Shown here piece after piece: positions 8,452 to 20,085 of a stretch of DNA of 64,000 bases. Position numbers and translations under genes: made by a program. The DNA is from Vogesella aquatica. Lineage in GTDB: Bacteria > Pseudomonadota > Gammaproteobacteria > Burkholderiales > Chromobacteriaceae. Every line of letters begins with the position of its first letter. Within the stretch, counting starts at the first letter, position 1. Under the pieces are notes generated by a model. That model ran no database searches. It was not told the DNA's origin and worked only from the letters and a program-made list of their open reading frames with translations. Where the stretch lies: assembly GCF_028548455.1 (NCBI RefSeq), contig NZ_JAQQLF010000017.1, forward strand, positions 1 through 64,000, written 5' to 3'.

Positions 8452-9651
8452 TCATGCCGCTGGCTGGCAGGCAGTAGCCGCGCCGGCCGGCTGGCGCTGG
8501 CGGTGTGCCAGCCACACAAAGCCGGCGCCCAGTAGCGACAGTGCCATCATCACCACCAGCAGCGCATCCGGTGGCCACCTCAGCAGCACTATGCCGGCCA
8601 GTGCCGGGCTGATGGCGCCACCGGCCTGGGCCAGGTTTTGTGCGCCGTAGTAGCTGCCGCGCAGGTGTTCCGGCGCGATGGCATCGATGTACAGGTACTC
8701 GGCCGGCACCAGCAGGATCTCGCCCAGCGTGAACACCACCATCCACCCCGCCCACGCCCACAGGCTGTCGCTGAGCGCACAGCCGGCCAGCCCGGCCGCC
8801 AGCAGCAGCGACGACGCCATGATCCAGCGCAGCAGAGTGTGCGGCCGCAGCAGTTTGCCCAGCGGGTACTGCAATAGCACCACGGTCAGCGAGTTGGTGG
8901 TAATCAGTACCGACATCCAGCGCAGCACCTCGGCGTCGCTAAGCGTCTGTAGCAGGTACAGCGCCAGGTAGTCGGAAAAGCGCGCCTGCACCATACAGGC
9001 CAGCAGGCTGCCAATGGTGAACAGGATTAGCGTGCGGTCGCGGCGCAGCAGCTGCAGTGTGGCGGCAAAGTCTGGCGCCGGTGCGGCGGACGCTGCGGCC
9101 AACTTGCCGGCAGGCACGCCGCGCAGCAGCGGCAAACAGGCCAGCACCAGTGCCGCCGCCAGCCAGAACGCCAGTGCCGCTTGCGTGGCGGCCACCAGGC
9201 TGGCCAGCAGCGGCCCGGTGGCGTAGCCGACATTGGCCAGCGTATAGCGCAGCGAAAAGGCGCGGCTGCGCTCGGCGGGTGGCAGCAGTGCCGCCAGTAG
9301 CGCCTTCAGCGTGATGCCAAACAGCACCAGCGCGCTTTCGGTGAGCAGCAGCGCGCCGGCGGCGGCCAGTGGCTGGCGGCAGAACGGTAGCAGGGCAAAG
9401 CCCGCCGCCATCAGCAGCAGCGCGGCCAGTAGCAGCCGGCGCGGCGCCAGCCGGTCTACCAGATAGCCGGCGTACAGGCTGCCCAGCGTGGCCAGCAACA
9501 GCACGCCGCCCAGCAGCAGGCCGATGTCACGCGGGCCCAGCGCCAGCTGGCGGCCCAGGGTCAGTACCAGCAGCGGCGATACCAGCGCACGCGCCACCGA
9601 CAGGCCAAAGCTGCACGCCAGCAGGCGGCGTACGGTTGCAGGAAAAGCCAT
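8452..9651 (-). CDS. MFS efflux transporter
   Basis: Inner-membrane major facilitator of 399 residues with about twelve hydrophobic segments. YLVDRLAPRR after the second segment is the usual motif A loop, and FSLRYTLANVGYATGP lies in the fourth to fifth segments. GGAG sits seven bases before the ATG at 9651. The reading frame stays open far upstream, antisense to the next gene, but that extension has no protein character. It is divergent from an SgrR-like gene, as the sugar exporter setA is linked to sgrR in enterobacteria, which hints at export of a sugar or metabolite. Substrate unproven. Confidence 0.85.
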   Translation of the reverse strand: MAFPATVRRLLACSFGLSVARALVSPLLVLTLGRQLALGPRDIGLLLGGVLLLATLGSLYAGYLVDRLAPRRLLLAALLLMAAGFALLPFCRQPLAAAGALLLTESALVLFGITLKALLAALLPPAERSRAFSLRYTLANVGYATGPLLASLVAATQAALAFWLAAALVLACLPLLRGVPAGKLAAASAAPAPDFAATLQLLRRDRTLILFTIGSLLACMVQARFSDYLALYLLQTLSDAEVLRWMSVLITTNSLTVVLLQYPLGKLLRPHTLLRWIMASSLLLAAGLAGCALSDSLWAWAGWMVVFTLGEILLVPAEYLYIDAIAPEHLRGSYYGAQNLAQAGGAISPALAGIVLLRWPPDALLVVMMALSLLGAGFVWLAHRQRQPAGAATACQPAA

Positions 9652-9759
9652 GAAGCAGCTCCTTGTGGATGATGGCGCCAGTGTGCAAGCAAAAGATGAA
9701 GTCAAAAACGGAAGCTTGCCGCATAATTTACTTCCCCTTTTTTGCGAGCACCGTCCGCC

Positions 9760-11433
9760 ATGCGCCTGCACGAGCAATACCGGCTGCTGCAACAGCACTA
9801 CGGCGAACAGCCGGTCAGCCCCGGCGTAGCCGAGCTGGCGGCGCTGCTGGCGTGCAGCCCGCGCAATGTGCGGCTGTAGCTGGCCAAGATGCAGCAGCAG
9901 GGCTGGCTGGCGTGGCAGCCGGGGCGCGGCCGCGGCCACCGCTCGGTATTGCAGTGCCTGCAACCGCCGCAAGACCTGCAATGGCAGCGCACCCACCGCC
10001 TGCTGCAGCGCGGCGAGCTGGAGCAGGCCTTTGCCAGCCTGCCGGCCGCCGGGCGCAGCCAGCTGATGGCGCAGCTGCCGGCCTACCTGGGCGCCAGCGC
10101 CAACCGCCGCCAACTGCGCATCCCCATTCACCGCCCGCTGGCCACGCTGGACCCGCTGCACGTTACCAGCCGGCTGGAAGCGCACCTGGTGCGCCAGGTG
10201 TTCGACCGCCTGTGCAGCTTCGACATTGCCACGCAAACGCTGCAGCCGGCGCTGGCGCACAGCTGGCAGGCCGACGCCAGCGCCAGGCAATGGCGCTTCT
10301 GGCTGCGGCCTGGCGTACAGTTTCATGACGGCAGCCCGCTGGACGCGTGGGCGGTAGCGGCCAGCGTACAGCGCCTGCACGAGCAAGCCGGCCCGTGGAT
10401 GCAGCAGTACCGCGGCCTGCGCGCCATTCGCGTGCACGACGCGCTGTCGCTGAGCTTTGATCTGGCCGACACCGACTGGCTGTGGCCGCAGCGGCTGATT
10501 ACCGCCAACGCGTCCATCGTGCCGGTGCGCCGTGGTGACGATTTTGCGCAGCTGCCGGTGGGCAGCGGCCCGTTCCGCGTTGCCCGCCACAGCGCGCAGC
10601 GGCTGAGCCTGGAGGCCAACCTGCGTTACTACCGCGAGCGCCCCTTGCTGGATGGCATCGACCTGTGGGTGCTGGCGGCGCCGGCCGGTACCGACTTTCA
10701 CCTGCGGCTGGACCAGCCGGTTAGCGGGCGCAGCCAGCCGCTGCAGTCGGCGTGTACCTATCTGCTGGCCAACACGCGGCGGCCGTGGTGCCGCAACGAC
10801 GCCCGCCGCCGCGCCTTGCTGCACTGGCTGTCGCAGCCACCGCTGGTGGCACCGGATGACCCCTTGCGTGAGCCGGCTAGCGGGCTGCTGCCGGACTGGC
10901 AGCAGCCCGGTGTACAGCCAGCCGCAGCGCCGCTGCCGGCTGGTCAGGTGCTGACGCTGGTGACCTACGAGCTGGCCAGCTTCCAGCCGCTGGCGCAGGC
11001 CATTGCCGACAGGTTGGCCGCAGCTGGCGTCGGCTTGCGCATCCGCACGCTGGACTACCCGCGCTACGAACGCTTTGCCGACTGGTGGCAGGATACCGAC
11101 TTGGTACTGAGCAGCGAGGTGCTGCACGACGACCGCGACTACAGCTGTTACGAGTGGCTGGGCGGCAACCCGCTGCTGCGGGCGGCGCTGGGCGAGGGTG
11201 GCGCGGCGCGCATGGCGGCGGCGCTGCAGACGGTGCAGGCCACGCCGTCGCGTGAGGCGCGCATGCAGGCCTACCAGCGCATTGCAAACTGGCTGGTGGC
11301 CGAAGGCTGGCTGTTGCCGCTATCGCACGAGCGGCAAGGCGTGGCAGCCAGCCCCCGGGTGGGCGGGCTGGCGCTGGGGCTGAACGGCTGGATGGATTTT
11401 GCCAGCCTGTGGCTGCGCGACGACGACGGCTAA
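9760..11433 (+). pseudogene. SgrR-type regulator with solute-binding domain, interrupted by TAG
   Basis: The frame from ATG 9760 encodes an SgrR-like protein: an N-terminal helix-turn-helix (ELAALLACSPRNVR, then MQQQGWLAWQPGRGRG) followed by a family 5 solute-binding domain (LEAHLVRQVFDRL, WRFWLRPGVQFHDGSPLD, YYRERPLLDGIDLW). Codon 40 is TAG (9877-9879), inside the DNA-binding domain where E. coli SgrR reads R-T-L-L. Everything after it stays in frame for 518 codons with no other damage, so this is a recent nonsense change, a sequencing error or a read-through. Restarting at ATG 9889 would lose the recognition helix. It is divergent from the MFS exporter it would be expected to control. Confidence 0.8.
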
Positions 11434-11438
11434 GCCGA

Positions 11439-11474
11439 CTGCGGCCAACCCTGCGCTGGCAAGGTTGGCCGCAG
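11439..11474. terminator. Inverted pair of DUS-like motifs between convergent genes
   Basis: CTGCGGCCAACC pairs perfectly with GGTTGGCCGCAG twelve bases later. This makes a 12-bp hairpin just after the SgrR-like gene and before the end of the SDR gene. There is no clear T-run, so termination is an inference. Both arms are copies of the dispersed TTGGCCGCA word. Confidence 0.55.
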
Positions 11475-11480
11475 CGCCCC

Positions 11481-12080
11481 TTATTTCACGCGGTACACCT
11501 GGCCGCTGTGCGCGCCCTCTACGCTTTTGCTGAACGCCAGCGCGGCGCGGGCGGCCGGTACCGGCTCGAAGCCGCGGAAGAACGGCGCGTACACCGGCAT
11601 GGATTCCACCAGCACGCCGGGGCTGACGACATTGATGCGCAGGCCGCGCGGCAGCTCGATGGCGGCGGCGCGGGCAAAGCCTTCCAGCGCCGCATTCACC
11701 ATGCTGGCGCCGCTGCCGGCCACGATGGGCTCGTCGGCCAGCACGCCGCCGGTGAGGGTAAAGCTGCCGCCGTCGTTAAGGCGGCGCTGGCCGGCCAGCA
11801 CCAGGTTCACCTGGCCCATCAGCTTGTCGTCCAGGCCTACGCGGTAGTGCTCGGGGCGGAAGTCGGCCAGCGGGGCAAAGTGCACGTTGCCGGCGGCGCT
11901 GACCACCGCGTCCAGCGGCCCGGCGGCGTCGTACAGCGCTTCCACACTGGCCATGTCGGCCAGGTTGACGCGCAGCGTGCCGCTGTTGCGGCCGGCGGTG
12001 ATGATTTCATGGCGTTGGCCCAGCTCGGCGGCGACGGCTTGGCCCAGGGTGCCGTGGGCACCGATCAGCAAGATACGCAT
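11481..12080 (-). CDS. Short SDR-family protein lacking the YxxxK site
   Basis: Short-chain dehydrogenase/reductase-fold protein of 199 residues. It begins MRILLIGAHGTLGQAV (NADP-binding glycine motif) and has DAVVSAAGNVHFAPL, SFTLTGGVLADEP and RINVVSPGVL. Where SDR enzymes carry the catalytic Tyr-x-x-x-Lys it reads ASMVNAALEG, so Tyr and Lys are both missing. This is a feature of a small conserved subfamily about 200 residues long, whose activity I do not know. AAGGAA precedes the ATG at 12080. It is divergent from a LysR gene at 12158, which probably regulates it. Confidence 0.88.
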   Translation of the reverse strand: MRILLIGAHGTLGQAVAAELGQRHEIITAGRNSGTLRVNLADMASVEALYDAAGPLDAVVSAAGNVHFAPLADFRPEHYRVGLDDKLMGQVNLVLAGQRRLNDGGSFTLTGGVLADEPIVAGSGASMVNAALEGFARAAAIELPRGLRINVVSPGVLVESMPVYAPFFRGFEPVPAARAALAFSKSVEGAHSGQVYRVK

Positions 12081-12157
12081 GGTGTGTTTCCTTGTGCTTG
12101 TTTACGTATCGCCATGTTATCTTGGCTGATTGGCGCGATAATCCGGGTAAAAGTGGA

Positions 12158-13114
12158 ATGACTGTCAACCTCAAGAAAACAATCGACCTGATCAGCGAAG
12201 CGCAGCAGCTGCAGTGGGCAATGGCATTCACCGCCGTGGTGGAAGAGGGCAGCTTTACCGCCGCCGCGCAGCGCATGGGGGTGAGCAAGGCGCTGCTGAG
12301 CCGCCAGGTGCGGCAGCTGGAGCAGGCGCTGGACGCGCAGCTGCTGTACCGCACCACGCGCCGCTTGCTGCTGACCGACGCTGGCGAGCTGTACCTGGGC
12401 CATTGCCGCGACTGGCTGCTGCGCGTGCAGTCGGCGCGCCAGGCACTGGCCGAGCTGCGCGAGGAGGTGGCCGGCCGGCTGCGGCTGACGGTGCCCACCA
12501 GCTTTGGCGGCGTGTTCATGGCGCAGGCGATGCTGGCCTTGCGCCAGCAGTACCCGGCGCTGGAGGTAGAGCTGGACCTGTCGGCGCGGCCGCACGACCT
12601 GGAGGCGGAAGGCTTCGACCTGGCGATCCGCGCCAATATCAGCCCGCCGGAGCGGCTGGTGGCGCGGCCGCTGGCCGAGGTGGCGGACTGGCTGGTGGCG
12701 GCGCCGGCTTATCTTGCCGGCAAGGTGTTGCCGCAGGTGCCGGCCGAGCTGGCTGCCCACGCCTGCCTGTGCAACAGCCATTTCAGCCACGGCCGGCAAT
12801 GGGCGTTTCACCGTGACGGCGAGCTGGCCAGCGTGGCGGTGAGTGCGCCGCTGCTGGCCAACGACTACAACCTGTTGCGCAATTTTGCCCTGCAAGGCGC
12901 CGGCATTGCGCGCTTGCCCAGCTACCTGGTGGCGCCGGACGTGGCCGCCGGGCGGCTGCAGCGGCTGTTGCCGCAGTGGCACGGCCGCGGCCAGAGCCTG
13001 TACCTGGTTTACCCGCAGCGCCTGCCGCAACCGGCGCGGGTGCGGGCGCTGGTGGCGTTTCTGCAGCAATGGTTTGCCGCGCCGGCGCAGGCCGCGCTGC
13101 TGGGGCAGGCCTGA
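12158..13114 (+). CDS. LysR-family transcriptional regulator
   Basis: LysR-type regulator of 318 residues. The winged helix is seen in FTAVVEEGSFTAAAQRMGVSKALLSRQVRQLEQAL, and the effector-domain start in GRLRLTVPTSFGGVFMAQAMLALRQQYPALEVEL. I took ATG 12158 rather than a longer frame from 12092, because the usual LysR helix then lies within the first 60 residues and the longer version would overlap the promoter space shared with the SDR gene. The close divergent layout (77 bases) suggests it controls that gene and itself. Confidence 0.9.
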   Translation: MTVNLKKTIDLISEAQQLQWAMAFTAVVEEGSFTAAAQRMGVSKALLSRQVRQLEQALDAQLLYRTTRRLLLTDAGELYLGHCRDWLLRVQSARQALAELREEVAGRLRLTVPTSFGGVFMAQAMLALRQQYPALEVELDLSARPHDLEAEGFDLAIRANISPPERLVARPLAEVADWLVAAPAYLAGKVLPQVPAELAAHACLCNSHFSHGRQWAFHRDGELASVAVSAPLLANDYNLLRNFALQGAGIARLPSYLVAPDVAAGRLQRLLPQWHGRGQSLYLVYPQRLPQPARVRALVAFLQQWFAAPAQAALLGQA

Positions 13115-13133
13115 AGCGGCCCGCCAAAGACAC

Positions 13134-13166
13134 TGCGGCCAACCTTGTCACGCAAGGTTGGCCGCA
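13134..13166. terminator. Hairpin made of two inverted DUS-like motifs
   Basis: TGCGGCCAACCTTG pairs perfectly with CAAGGTTGGCCGCA around a five-base TCACG loop, between the convergent LysR and prpF genes. A 14-bp GC-rich stem here would work as a bidirectional terminator or mRNA end. It is one of the cleanest paired copies of the dispersed word. Confidence 0.65.
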
Positions 13167-13187
13167 TCGCATTGCAGATGAATCAAA

Positions 13188-14372
13188 TCAGAAAGTATCG
13201 CCCGGTACGCGTACCCAGCCTTCCATCAGGATGCGGGCGCTACGGCTCATGATGGCCTTGGTGACCTTCCATTGGCCGTTTTCCTGCACCGCTTCGGCGC
13301 CCACGCGCAGCGTGCCGGACGGGTGGCCAAAGCGCACCGCCTCGCGTGCGCCGCCGCCGGCGGCCTGGTTTACCAGCGTACCGGGAATGGCCGCTGCGGT
13401 ACCGATGGCCACCGCGCAGGTGCCCATCATCGCGTGGTGCAGCTTGCCCATCGACAGTGCCCGCACCAGCAGGTCCACATCGCCGGCGGCAATGGCCTTG
13501 CCGCTGGACGCGGTGTAGTCCTGCGGCGGTGCCACGAAGGCGATTTTCGGCGTGTGCTGGCGGGTGGCGGCTTCTTCCGCTGTCTTGATCAGCCCCATGC
13601 GTAGCGCGCCGGCCACGCGTATGGCTTCGAAACGCTGCAGCGCGGCAGCGTCGCTGTTGATGTGCTCGCGCAGCTCGGTGCCGGTATAGCCGATGTCGGC
13701 CGCGTTGACGAACACGGTGGGGATGCCGGCGCTGATCAGGGTGGCGGGCAGGGTGCCGATGCCGGGCACCTCCAGCGCGTCTACCAGATTGCCGGTGGGG
13801 AACATGGCGCCGTCGTCGCCATCGTCGGACGGCTCGAGGAACTCCAGTACGATCTCGGCGGCGGGGAAGGTGACGCCGTCCAGCTCGAAATCGCCAGTCT
13901 CCTGCACCTGGCCTTGGCTTACCGGCACGTGGGCAATAATGGTTTTGCGGATGTTGGCCTGCCAGATGCGCACGGTGCAGACGCCGTCTTGCGGCACGCG
14001 CTCGGGCGCTACCAGGCCGGCGTGGATGGCAAAGGCGCCGGCGGCGGTGGACAGGTTGCCGCAGTTGCCGCTCCAGTCCACAAACGGTTTGTCGATGGAC
14101 ACCTGGCCGTACAGGTAGTCCACGTCGTGGCCGGGTACGCTGCTCTGGCTCAGGATCACGCACTTGCTGGTGCTGGAGGTGGCCCCGCCCATGCCGTCGA
14201 TGTGGGCGCTGTAGGGGTCGGGGCTGCCGATAACGCGCAGGAACAGCGCATCGCGCGCCGCGCCAGGCTGCTGGCAGGCGGCGGGCAGGTCTTGCAGGCG
14301 GAAAAACACGCCCTTGCTGGTGCCGCCACGGATATAGGTGGCGGGAATGCGGATCTGGGCCGGGTGGTTCAT
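13188..14372 (-). CDS. prpF: AcnD-accessory protein PrpF (aconitate isomerase-like)
   Basis: PrpF of 394 residues, an isomerase that works with AcnD in the 2-methylcitrate cycle by interconverting methylaconitate isomers. Family marks are RIPATYIRGGTSKGVFF at the N-terminus, GMGGATSSTSKCVILS, DWSGNCGNLSTAAGAFAI, containing the conserved cysteine, and KLHHAMMGTCAVAIGTAAAIPGTLV, containing a second. AAGGA lies nine bases before the ATG. The start codon overlaps the stop of the DUF559 gene (ATGA), so prpF now depends on transcription through that inserted gene. Confidence 0.95.
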   Translation of the reverse strand: MNHPAQIRIPATYIRGGTSKGVFFRLQDLPAACQQPGAARDALFLRVIGSPDPYSAHIDGMGGATSSTSKCVILSQSSVPGHDVDYLYGQVSIDKPFVDWSGNCGNLSTAAGAFAIHAGLVAPERVPQDGVCTVRIWQANIRKTIIAHVPVSQGQVQETGDFELDGVTFPAAEIVLEFLEPSDDGDDGAMFPTGNLVDALEVPGIGTLPATLISAGIPTVFVNAADIGYTGTELREHINSDAAALQRFEAIRVAGALRMGLIKTAEEAATRQHTPKIAFVAPPQDYTASSGKAIAAGDVDLLVRALSMGKLHHAMMGTCAVAIGTAAAIPGTLVNQAAGGGAREAVRFGHPSGTLRVGAEAVQENGQWKVTKAIMSRSARILMEGWVRVPGDTF

Positions 14373-14722
14373 GCGGATGCGTCCTTTCTTGTCTGGTCTG
14401 GCAGTGCCTGCCAGATGGCAGCCAGTACGGTATCGGGTTGCTGCAGTATGTCGTGATTCCAGAAGCGCAGCACACGGTAGCCCTGTGCCTGCAGCCAGGC
14501 ATCGCGTTGCGGGTCGCGCTGGCTGGCAAGGTGTTGGCCGCCGTCTGCTTCGATAATCAGCCGGGCTTGCAGGTGGACGAAGTCCACGATGTAAGGCCCG
14601 ATCGGGTGCTGCCGGCGAAACTTGTGGCCATCCAGCCGGCGGTTGCGCAGGTGGTGCCACAGCAGCTGCTCGGCGTCGGTCATGCGCTGGCGTAGCTGCC
14701 GCGCGTGCTGATTGGCCGGCAT
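14369..14722 (-). CDS. DUF559 protein, Vsr-like endonuclease fold
   Basis: Small DUF559 protein of 117 residues, related to the very-short-patch-repair (PD-(D/E)xK) nuclease fold. It starts with the usual Arg/Gln-rich helix ARQLRQRMTDAEQLLWHHLR. The core is KFRRQHPIGPYIVDFV and LIIEADGGQH, which hold the conserved Asp and Glu-x-Asp, and it ends with GYRVLRFWNHDIL. AAGGGAG lies eight bases before the ATG. It sits inside the methylcitrate operon between acnD and prpF, where I know of no functional reason for it, next to a tandem repeat. The biological role of the family is unknown. Confidence 0.88.
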   Translation of the reverse strand: MPANQHARQLRQRMTDAEQLLWHHLRNRRLDGHKFRRQHPIGPYIVDFVHLQARLIIEADGGQHLASQRDPQRDAWLQAQGYRVLRFWNHDILQQPDTVLAAIWQALPDQTRKDASA

Positions 14723-14756
14723 GCGCTGCTCCCTTCGTTTGTTGCCTTGTGCTGCT

Positions 14757-15190
14757 TGCCCCTCACCCCAACCCCTCTCCCCGCTGGGGCGAGGGGCTTT
14801 GGTGGTGCGGGTGTGATGTTGGCCGCAGGATCAAGTCTGGTTCCGATGCTGCGACAGCTTGTAGTGCAGGGCACCGTCAACTTCGGGGCCGTTTTGCCCT
14901 TACCCCAACCCCTCTCACCGCTAGGGCGAGGGGCTTTGGTGGTGTAGGTGCGATGTTGGCCGCAGGGTCAAGTCTGGTTCCGATGCTGCGATGGCTTGTA
15001 GTGCAAGGCACCGTCAACTTCGGGGCCGTTCTGCCCCTCACCCCAACCCCTCTCCCCGGTGGGGCGAGGGGCTTGGTGGTGTAGGTGCGGTGTTGGTCGT
15101 AGCCAACGCTGTGCATGGCGATTGCGGCCAACCTTGCGCCCTGTCACCCCTCTCCCGCGGGCGGGAGAGGGGCCGGGGGTGAGGGTGGCG
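14757..15190. repeat. Tandem repeat of about 137 bp, three units, plus related hairpin
   Basis: This 472-base gap between acnD and the DUF559 gene holds no gene. A block beginning CCCCTCACCCCAACCCCTC recurs at about 14758, 14896 and 15033, spaced 137-138 bases. Each unit has the hairpin core CCCC...GGGGCGAGGGGCTT. Between cores lie a DUS-like motif (14819 and 14956, with a decayed form near 15103) and a shared stretch holding AAGTCTGGTTCCGATGCTGC and CACCGTCAACTTCGGGGCCG. A related hairpin with CCCGCGGGCGGGAGAGGGG lies at 15145-15187 near the acnD end. Similar CCCC/GGGG hairpins are scattered in many proteobacterial genomes and are often seen beside DUF559 genes. Confidence 0.85.
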
Positions 15191-15194
15191 CGGC

Positions 15195-17813
<2,619 letters not shown>

Positions 17814-17844
17814 GGCTTGGGCACGAGGGTGTGGTGCCTGCCTG

Positions 17845-17862
17845 GCGGCCAACGTTGGCCGC
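17845..17862. repeat. Perfect 18-bp palindrome built from the DUS-like word
   Basis: GCGGCCAACGTTGGCCGC is fully self-complementary and lies between the prpC stop and the acnD start. It consists of two TTGGCCGC arms back to back with no loop, and only one arm continues into the complete 9-mer. A role in mRNA processing inside the operon is possible but unproven. Confidence 0.6.
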
Positions 17863-17917
17863 AGGCGGGCGTGTTATTCGGCAAAAAGGCCACGCTGCGG
17901 GCAGCGTGGCCGGGTGC

Positions 17918-19063
17918 TTAGCGCTGGGCCAGCGGTACGAAGGGCTGGTCTTCCGGCCCGGTGTAGTTGGCCGATGGGCGGATGATCTTGCCGTCGATGC
18001 GCTGTTCGATCACGTGGGCACTCCAGCCGCTGGTGCGGGCAATGACGAACAGTGGGGTGAACATGGCGGTGGGCACGCCCATCATGTGGTAGCTCACGGC
18101 GCTGAACCAGTCCAGGTTGGGGAACATCTTCTTGATGTCCCACATCACCGATTCCAGACGCTCGGCAATGTCGTACATCTTGGTGTCGCCGGCGGCTTTG
18201 GACAGCTCGTGGGCCACTTCCTTGATGACTTTATTGCGCGGGTCGCTGATGGTGTACACCGGGTGGCCAAAGCCGATTACGACTTCTTTGCGCTCAACGC
18301 GGGCGCGGATGTCGGCTTCGGCTTCGTCCGGGCTGTCGTAGCGTTTCTGCACTTCGAAGGCCACCTCGTTGGCGCCGCCGTGTTTCGGGCCGCGCAGCGC
18401 ACCGATGGCACCGGTGATGGCGCTGTGCATGTCGGAGCCGGTGCCGGCGATAACGCGGGCGGTGAAGGTGGAGGCGTTGAATTCGTGCTCGGCGTACAGG
18501 TTGAGCGAGGTGTGCATGGCGCGTACCCATTGCTCGGACGGTTTCTGGCCGTGCAGCAGGTGCAGGAAGTGGCCGCCGATGCTGTCGTCGTCGGTTTCTA
18601 CCTCGATGCGCTTGCCGTTGTGGCTGAAGTGGTACCAGTACAGCAGCATCGAGCCCAGGCTGGCCATCAGGCGGTCGGCAATGTCACGGGCGCCGGCGAT
18701 GTTGTGGTCGTCTTTTTCCGGCAGCGCGCAGCCCAGGGCCGATACGCCGCTGCGCATCACGTCCATCGGGTGGGCGTTGGCCGGCAGCGCTTCCAGTACC
18801 GCTTTCACGGCGGCGGGCAGGCCGCGCAGGCTCTTCAGTTTTTTCTTGTAGCCAGCCAGCTCGGCCGGGCTGGGCAGCTTGCCGTGCACCAGCAGGTAGG
18901 CCACTTCTTCGAATTCACAGTGGGCGGCCAGGTCCAGGATGTCGTAGCCGCGGTAGTGCAGGTCGTTGCCGCTGCGGCCAACGGTACACAAGGCGGTGTT
19001 GCCGGCCGCTACGCCGGACAGGGCGACGGATTTTTTCGGTTTGCCAATCACTACTTCACTCAT
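17918..19063 (-). CDS. prpC: 2-methylcitrate synthase
   Basis: Citrate-synthase-family enzyme of 381 residues that condenses propionyl-CoA with oxaloacetate. Typical features are [19 protein letters not shown] at the N-terminus, [27 protein letters not shown] and [14 protein letters not shown], which carry the catalytic histidines and the CoA-binding region. The short N-terminus and SGVAAG separate it from housekeeping citrate synthase. GGAGA lies seven bases before the ATG. It is the second gene of the prpB-prpC-acnD-DUF559-prpF unit. Confidence 0.95.
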   Translation of the reverse strand: MSEVVIGKPKKSVALSGVAAGNTALCTVGRSGNDLHYRGYDILDLAAHCEFEEVAYLLVHGKLPSPAELAGYKKKLKSLRGLPAAVKAVLEALPANAHPMDVMRSGVSALGCALPEKDDHNIAGARDIADRLMASLGSMLLYWYHFSHNGKRIEVETDDDSIGGHFLHLLHGQKPSEQWVRAMHTSLNLYAEHEFNASTFTARVIAGTGSDMHSAITGAIGALRGPKHGGANEVAFEVQKRYDSPDEAEADIRARVERKEVVIGFGHPVYTISDPRNKVIKEVAHELSKAAGDTKMYDIAERLESVMWDIKKMFPNLDWFSAVSYHMMGVPTAMFTPLFVIARTSGWSAHVIEQRIDGKIIRPSANYTGPEDQPFVPLAQR

Positions 19064-19206
19064 GCCACTTCTCCTTTGTGCTGCCGTACCCGTATGCGGG
19101 CGGCCTGCTGTGTCATTGCGGCGGGGCCGCGATCGTGAACCGGGTGCAGGGCTGGCCAGGCGCTCTGTGTTATCTGTGGCGTGCGGCCAACCCTGCTAAA
19201 GGTGCC

Positions 19207-20085
19207 TTACTTGTTTTTGCCTTCGGCGAACAGGGCGTCCAGCTTCTGTTCGTAGCCGTGGTAGCCCAGGTGGTCGTACAGGTCCATGCGGGTCTGCATG
19301 GTATCCACCACGTTTTTCTGGCTGCCGTCGCGGCGAATAGCACCGTACACGTTCAGCGCGGCCTGGCTCATGGCGCGGAAGGCGGACAGCGGGTACAGCA
19401 CCAGGCCCACGCCGTTGGCGCCCAGCTCTTCGGTGGTGTACAGCGGGGTAGCGCCAAACTCGGTGATATTGGCCAGAATCGGCACTTTCACCGCCTCGGC
19501 AAACTGCTTGTACATGGCCAGGTCGGTGATGGCTTCCGGGAAGATCATGTCGGCGCCGGCTTCCACGCAGGCCACGGCGCGCTCGATGGCGGCGTCCAGG
19601 CCTTCCACCGCCAGCGCGTCGGTGCGGGCCATGATCACCATGCCGTGTTTGCGGGCATCGACGGCGGCTTTAACGCGGTCGACCATTTCTTCCTGGCTCA
19701 CGATGGCTTTGTTGGGGCGGTGGCCGCAGCGTTTCTGCTGCACCTGGTCTTCGATATGCACGGCAGCGGCACCGGCTTTTTCCAGACTGCGTACGGCGCG
19801 GGCGATGTTGAAGGCGCCACCCCAGCCGGTGTCGATGTCGACCAGCAGCGGCAGCTCGCTGGCGTCAGTGATGCGGCGTACGTCGATCAACACGTCTTCC
19901 AGCGTGGTGATGCCCAGGTCGGGAATGCCGCAGGAGCAGGCGGCCACGCCGCCGCCGGACAGGTACAGTGCCTTGAAGCCGCTGTGTTCGGCCAGGCGCG
20001 CAGCGTAGGCATTGACTGCGCCCACCACTTGCAGGGGTTTTTCTTGGGCTACCGCATCGCGGAAGCGTTGACCGGGTGTCGTCAT
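19207..20085 (-). CDS. prpB: 2-methylisocitrate lyase
   Basis: Isocitrate-lyase-family enzyme of 292 residues that cleaves 2-methylisocitrate to pyruvate and succinate, the last step of the methylcitrate cycle. Motifs are [34 protein letters not shown] with metal-binding Asp residues, and the active-site loop [13 protein letters not shown], containing the KRCGH signature. GGAGA precedes the ATG by six bases. It is the first gene of the propionate operon. The 120-base gap to prpC includes one DUS-like motif at 19182. Confidence 0.95.
   Translation of the reverse strand: MTTPGQRFRDAVAQEKPLQVVGAVNAYAARLAEHSGFKALYLSGGGVAACSCGIPDLGITTLEDVLIDVRRITDASELPLLVDIDTGWGGAFNIARAVRSLEKAGAAAVHIEDQVQQKRCGHRPNKAIVSQEEMVDRVKAAVDARKHGMVIMARTDALAVEGLDAAIERAVACVEAGADMIFPEAITDLAMYKQFAEAVKVPILANITEFGATPLYTTEELGANGVGLVLYPLSAFRAMSQAALNVYGAIRRDGSQKNVVDTMQTRMDLYDHLGYHGYEQKLDALFAEGKNK

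Noticed and set aside
9652-11127. Long open frame on the minus strand that continues the MFS gene upstream and would make an 891-residue protein
   Set aside because: It is antisense to the SgrR-like gene, its extra part is Arg/Gln/Ala-rich as GC-rich antisense frames are, and a good ribosome-binding site marks the ATG at 9651.
14757-15190. Possible CRISPR array
   Set aside because: Units are 137 bases with long shared sequence and inner hairpins, not 25-40 base repeats with unique spacers, and no cas genes are present.
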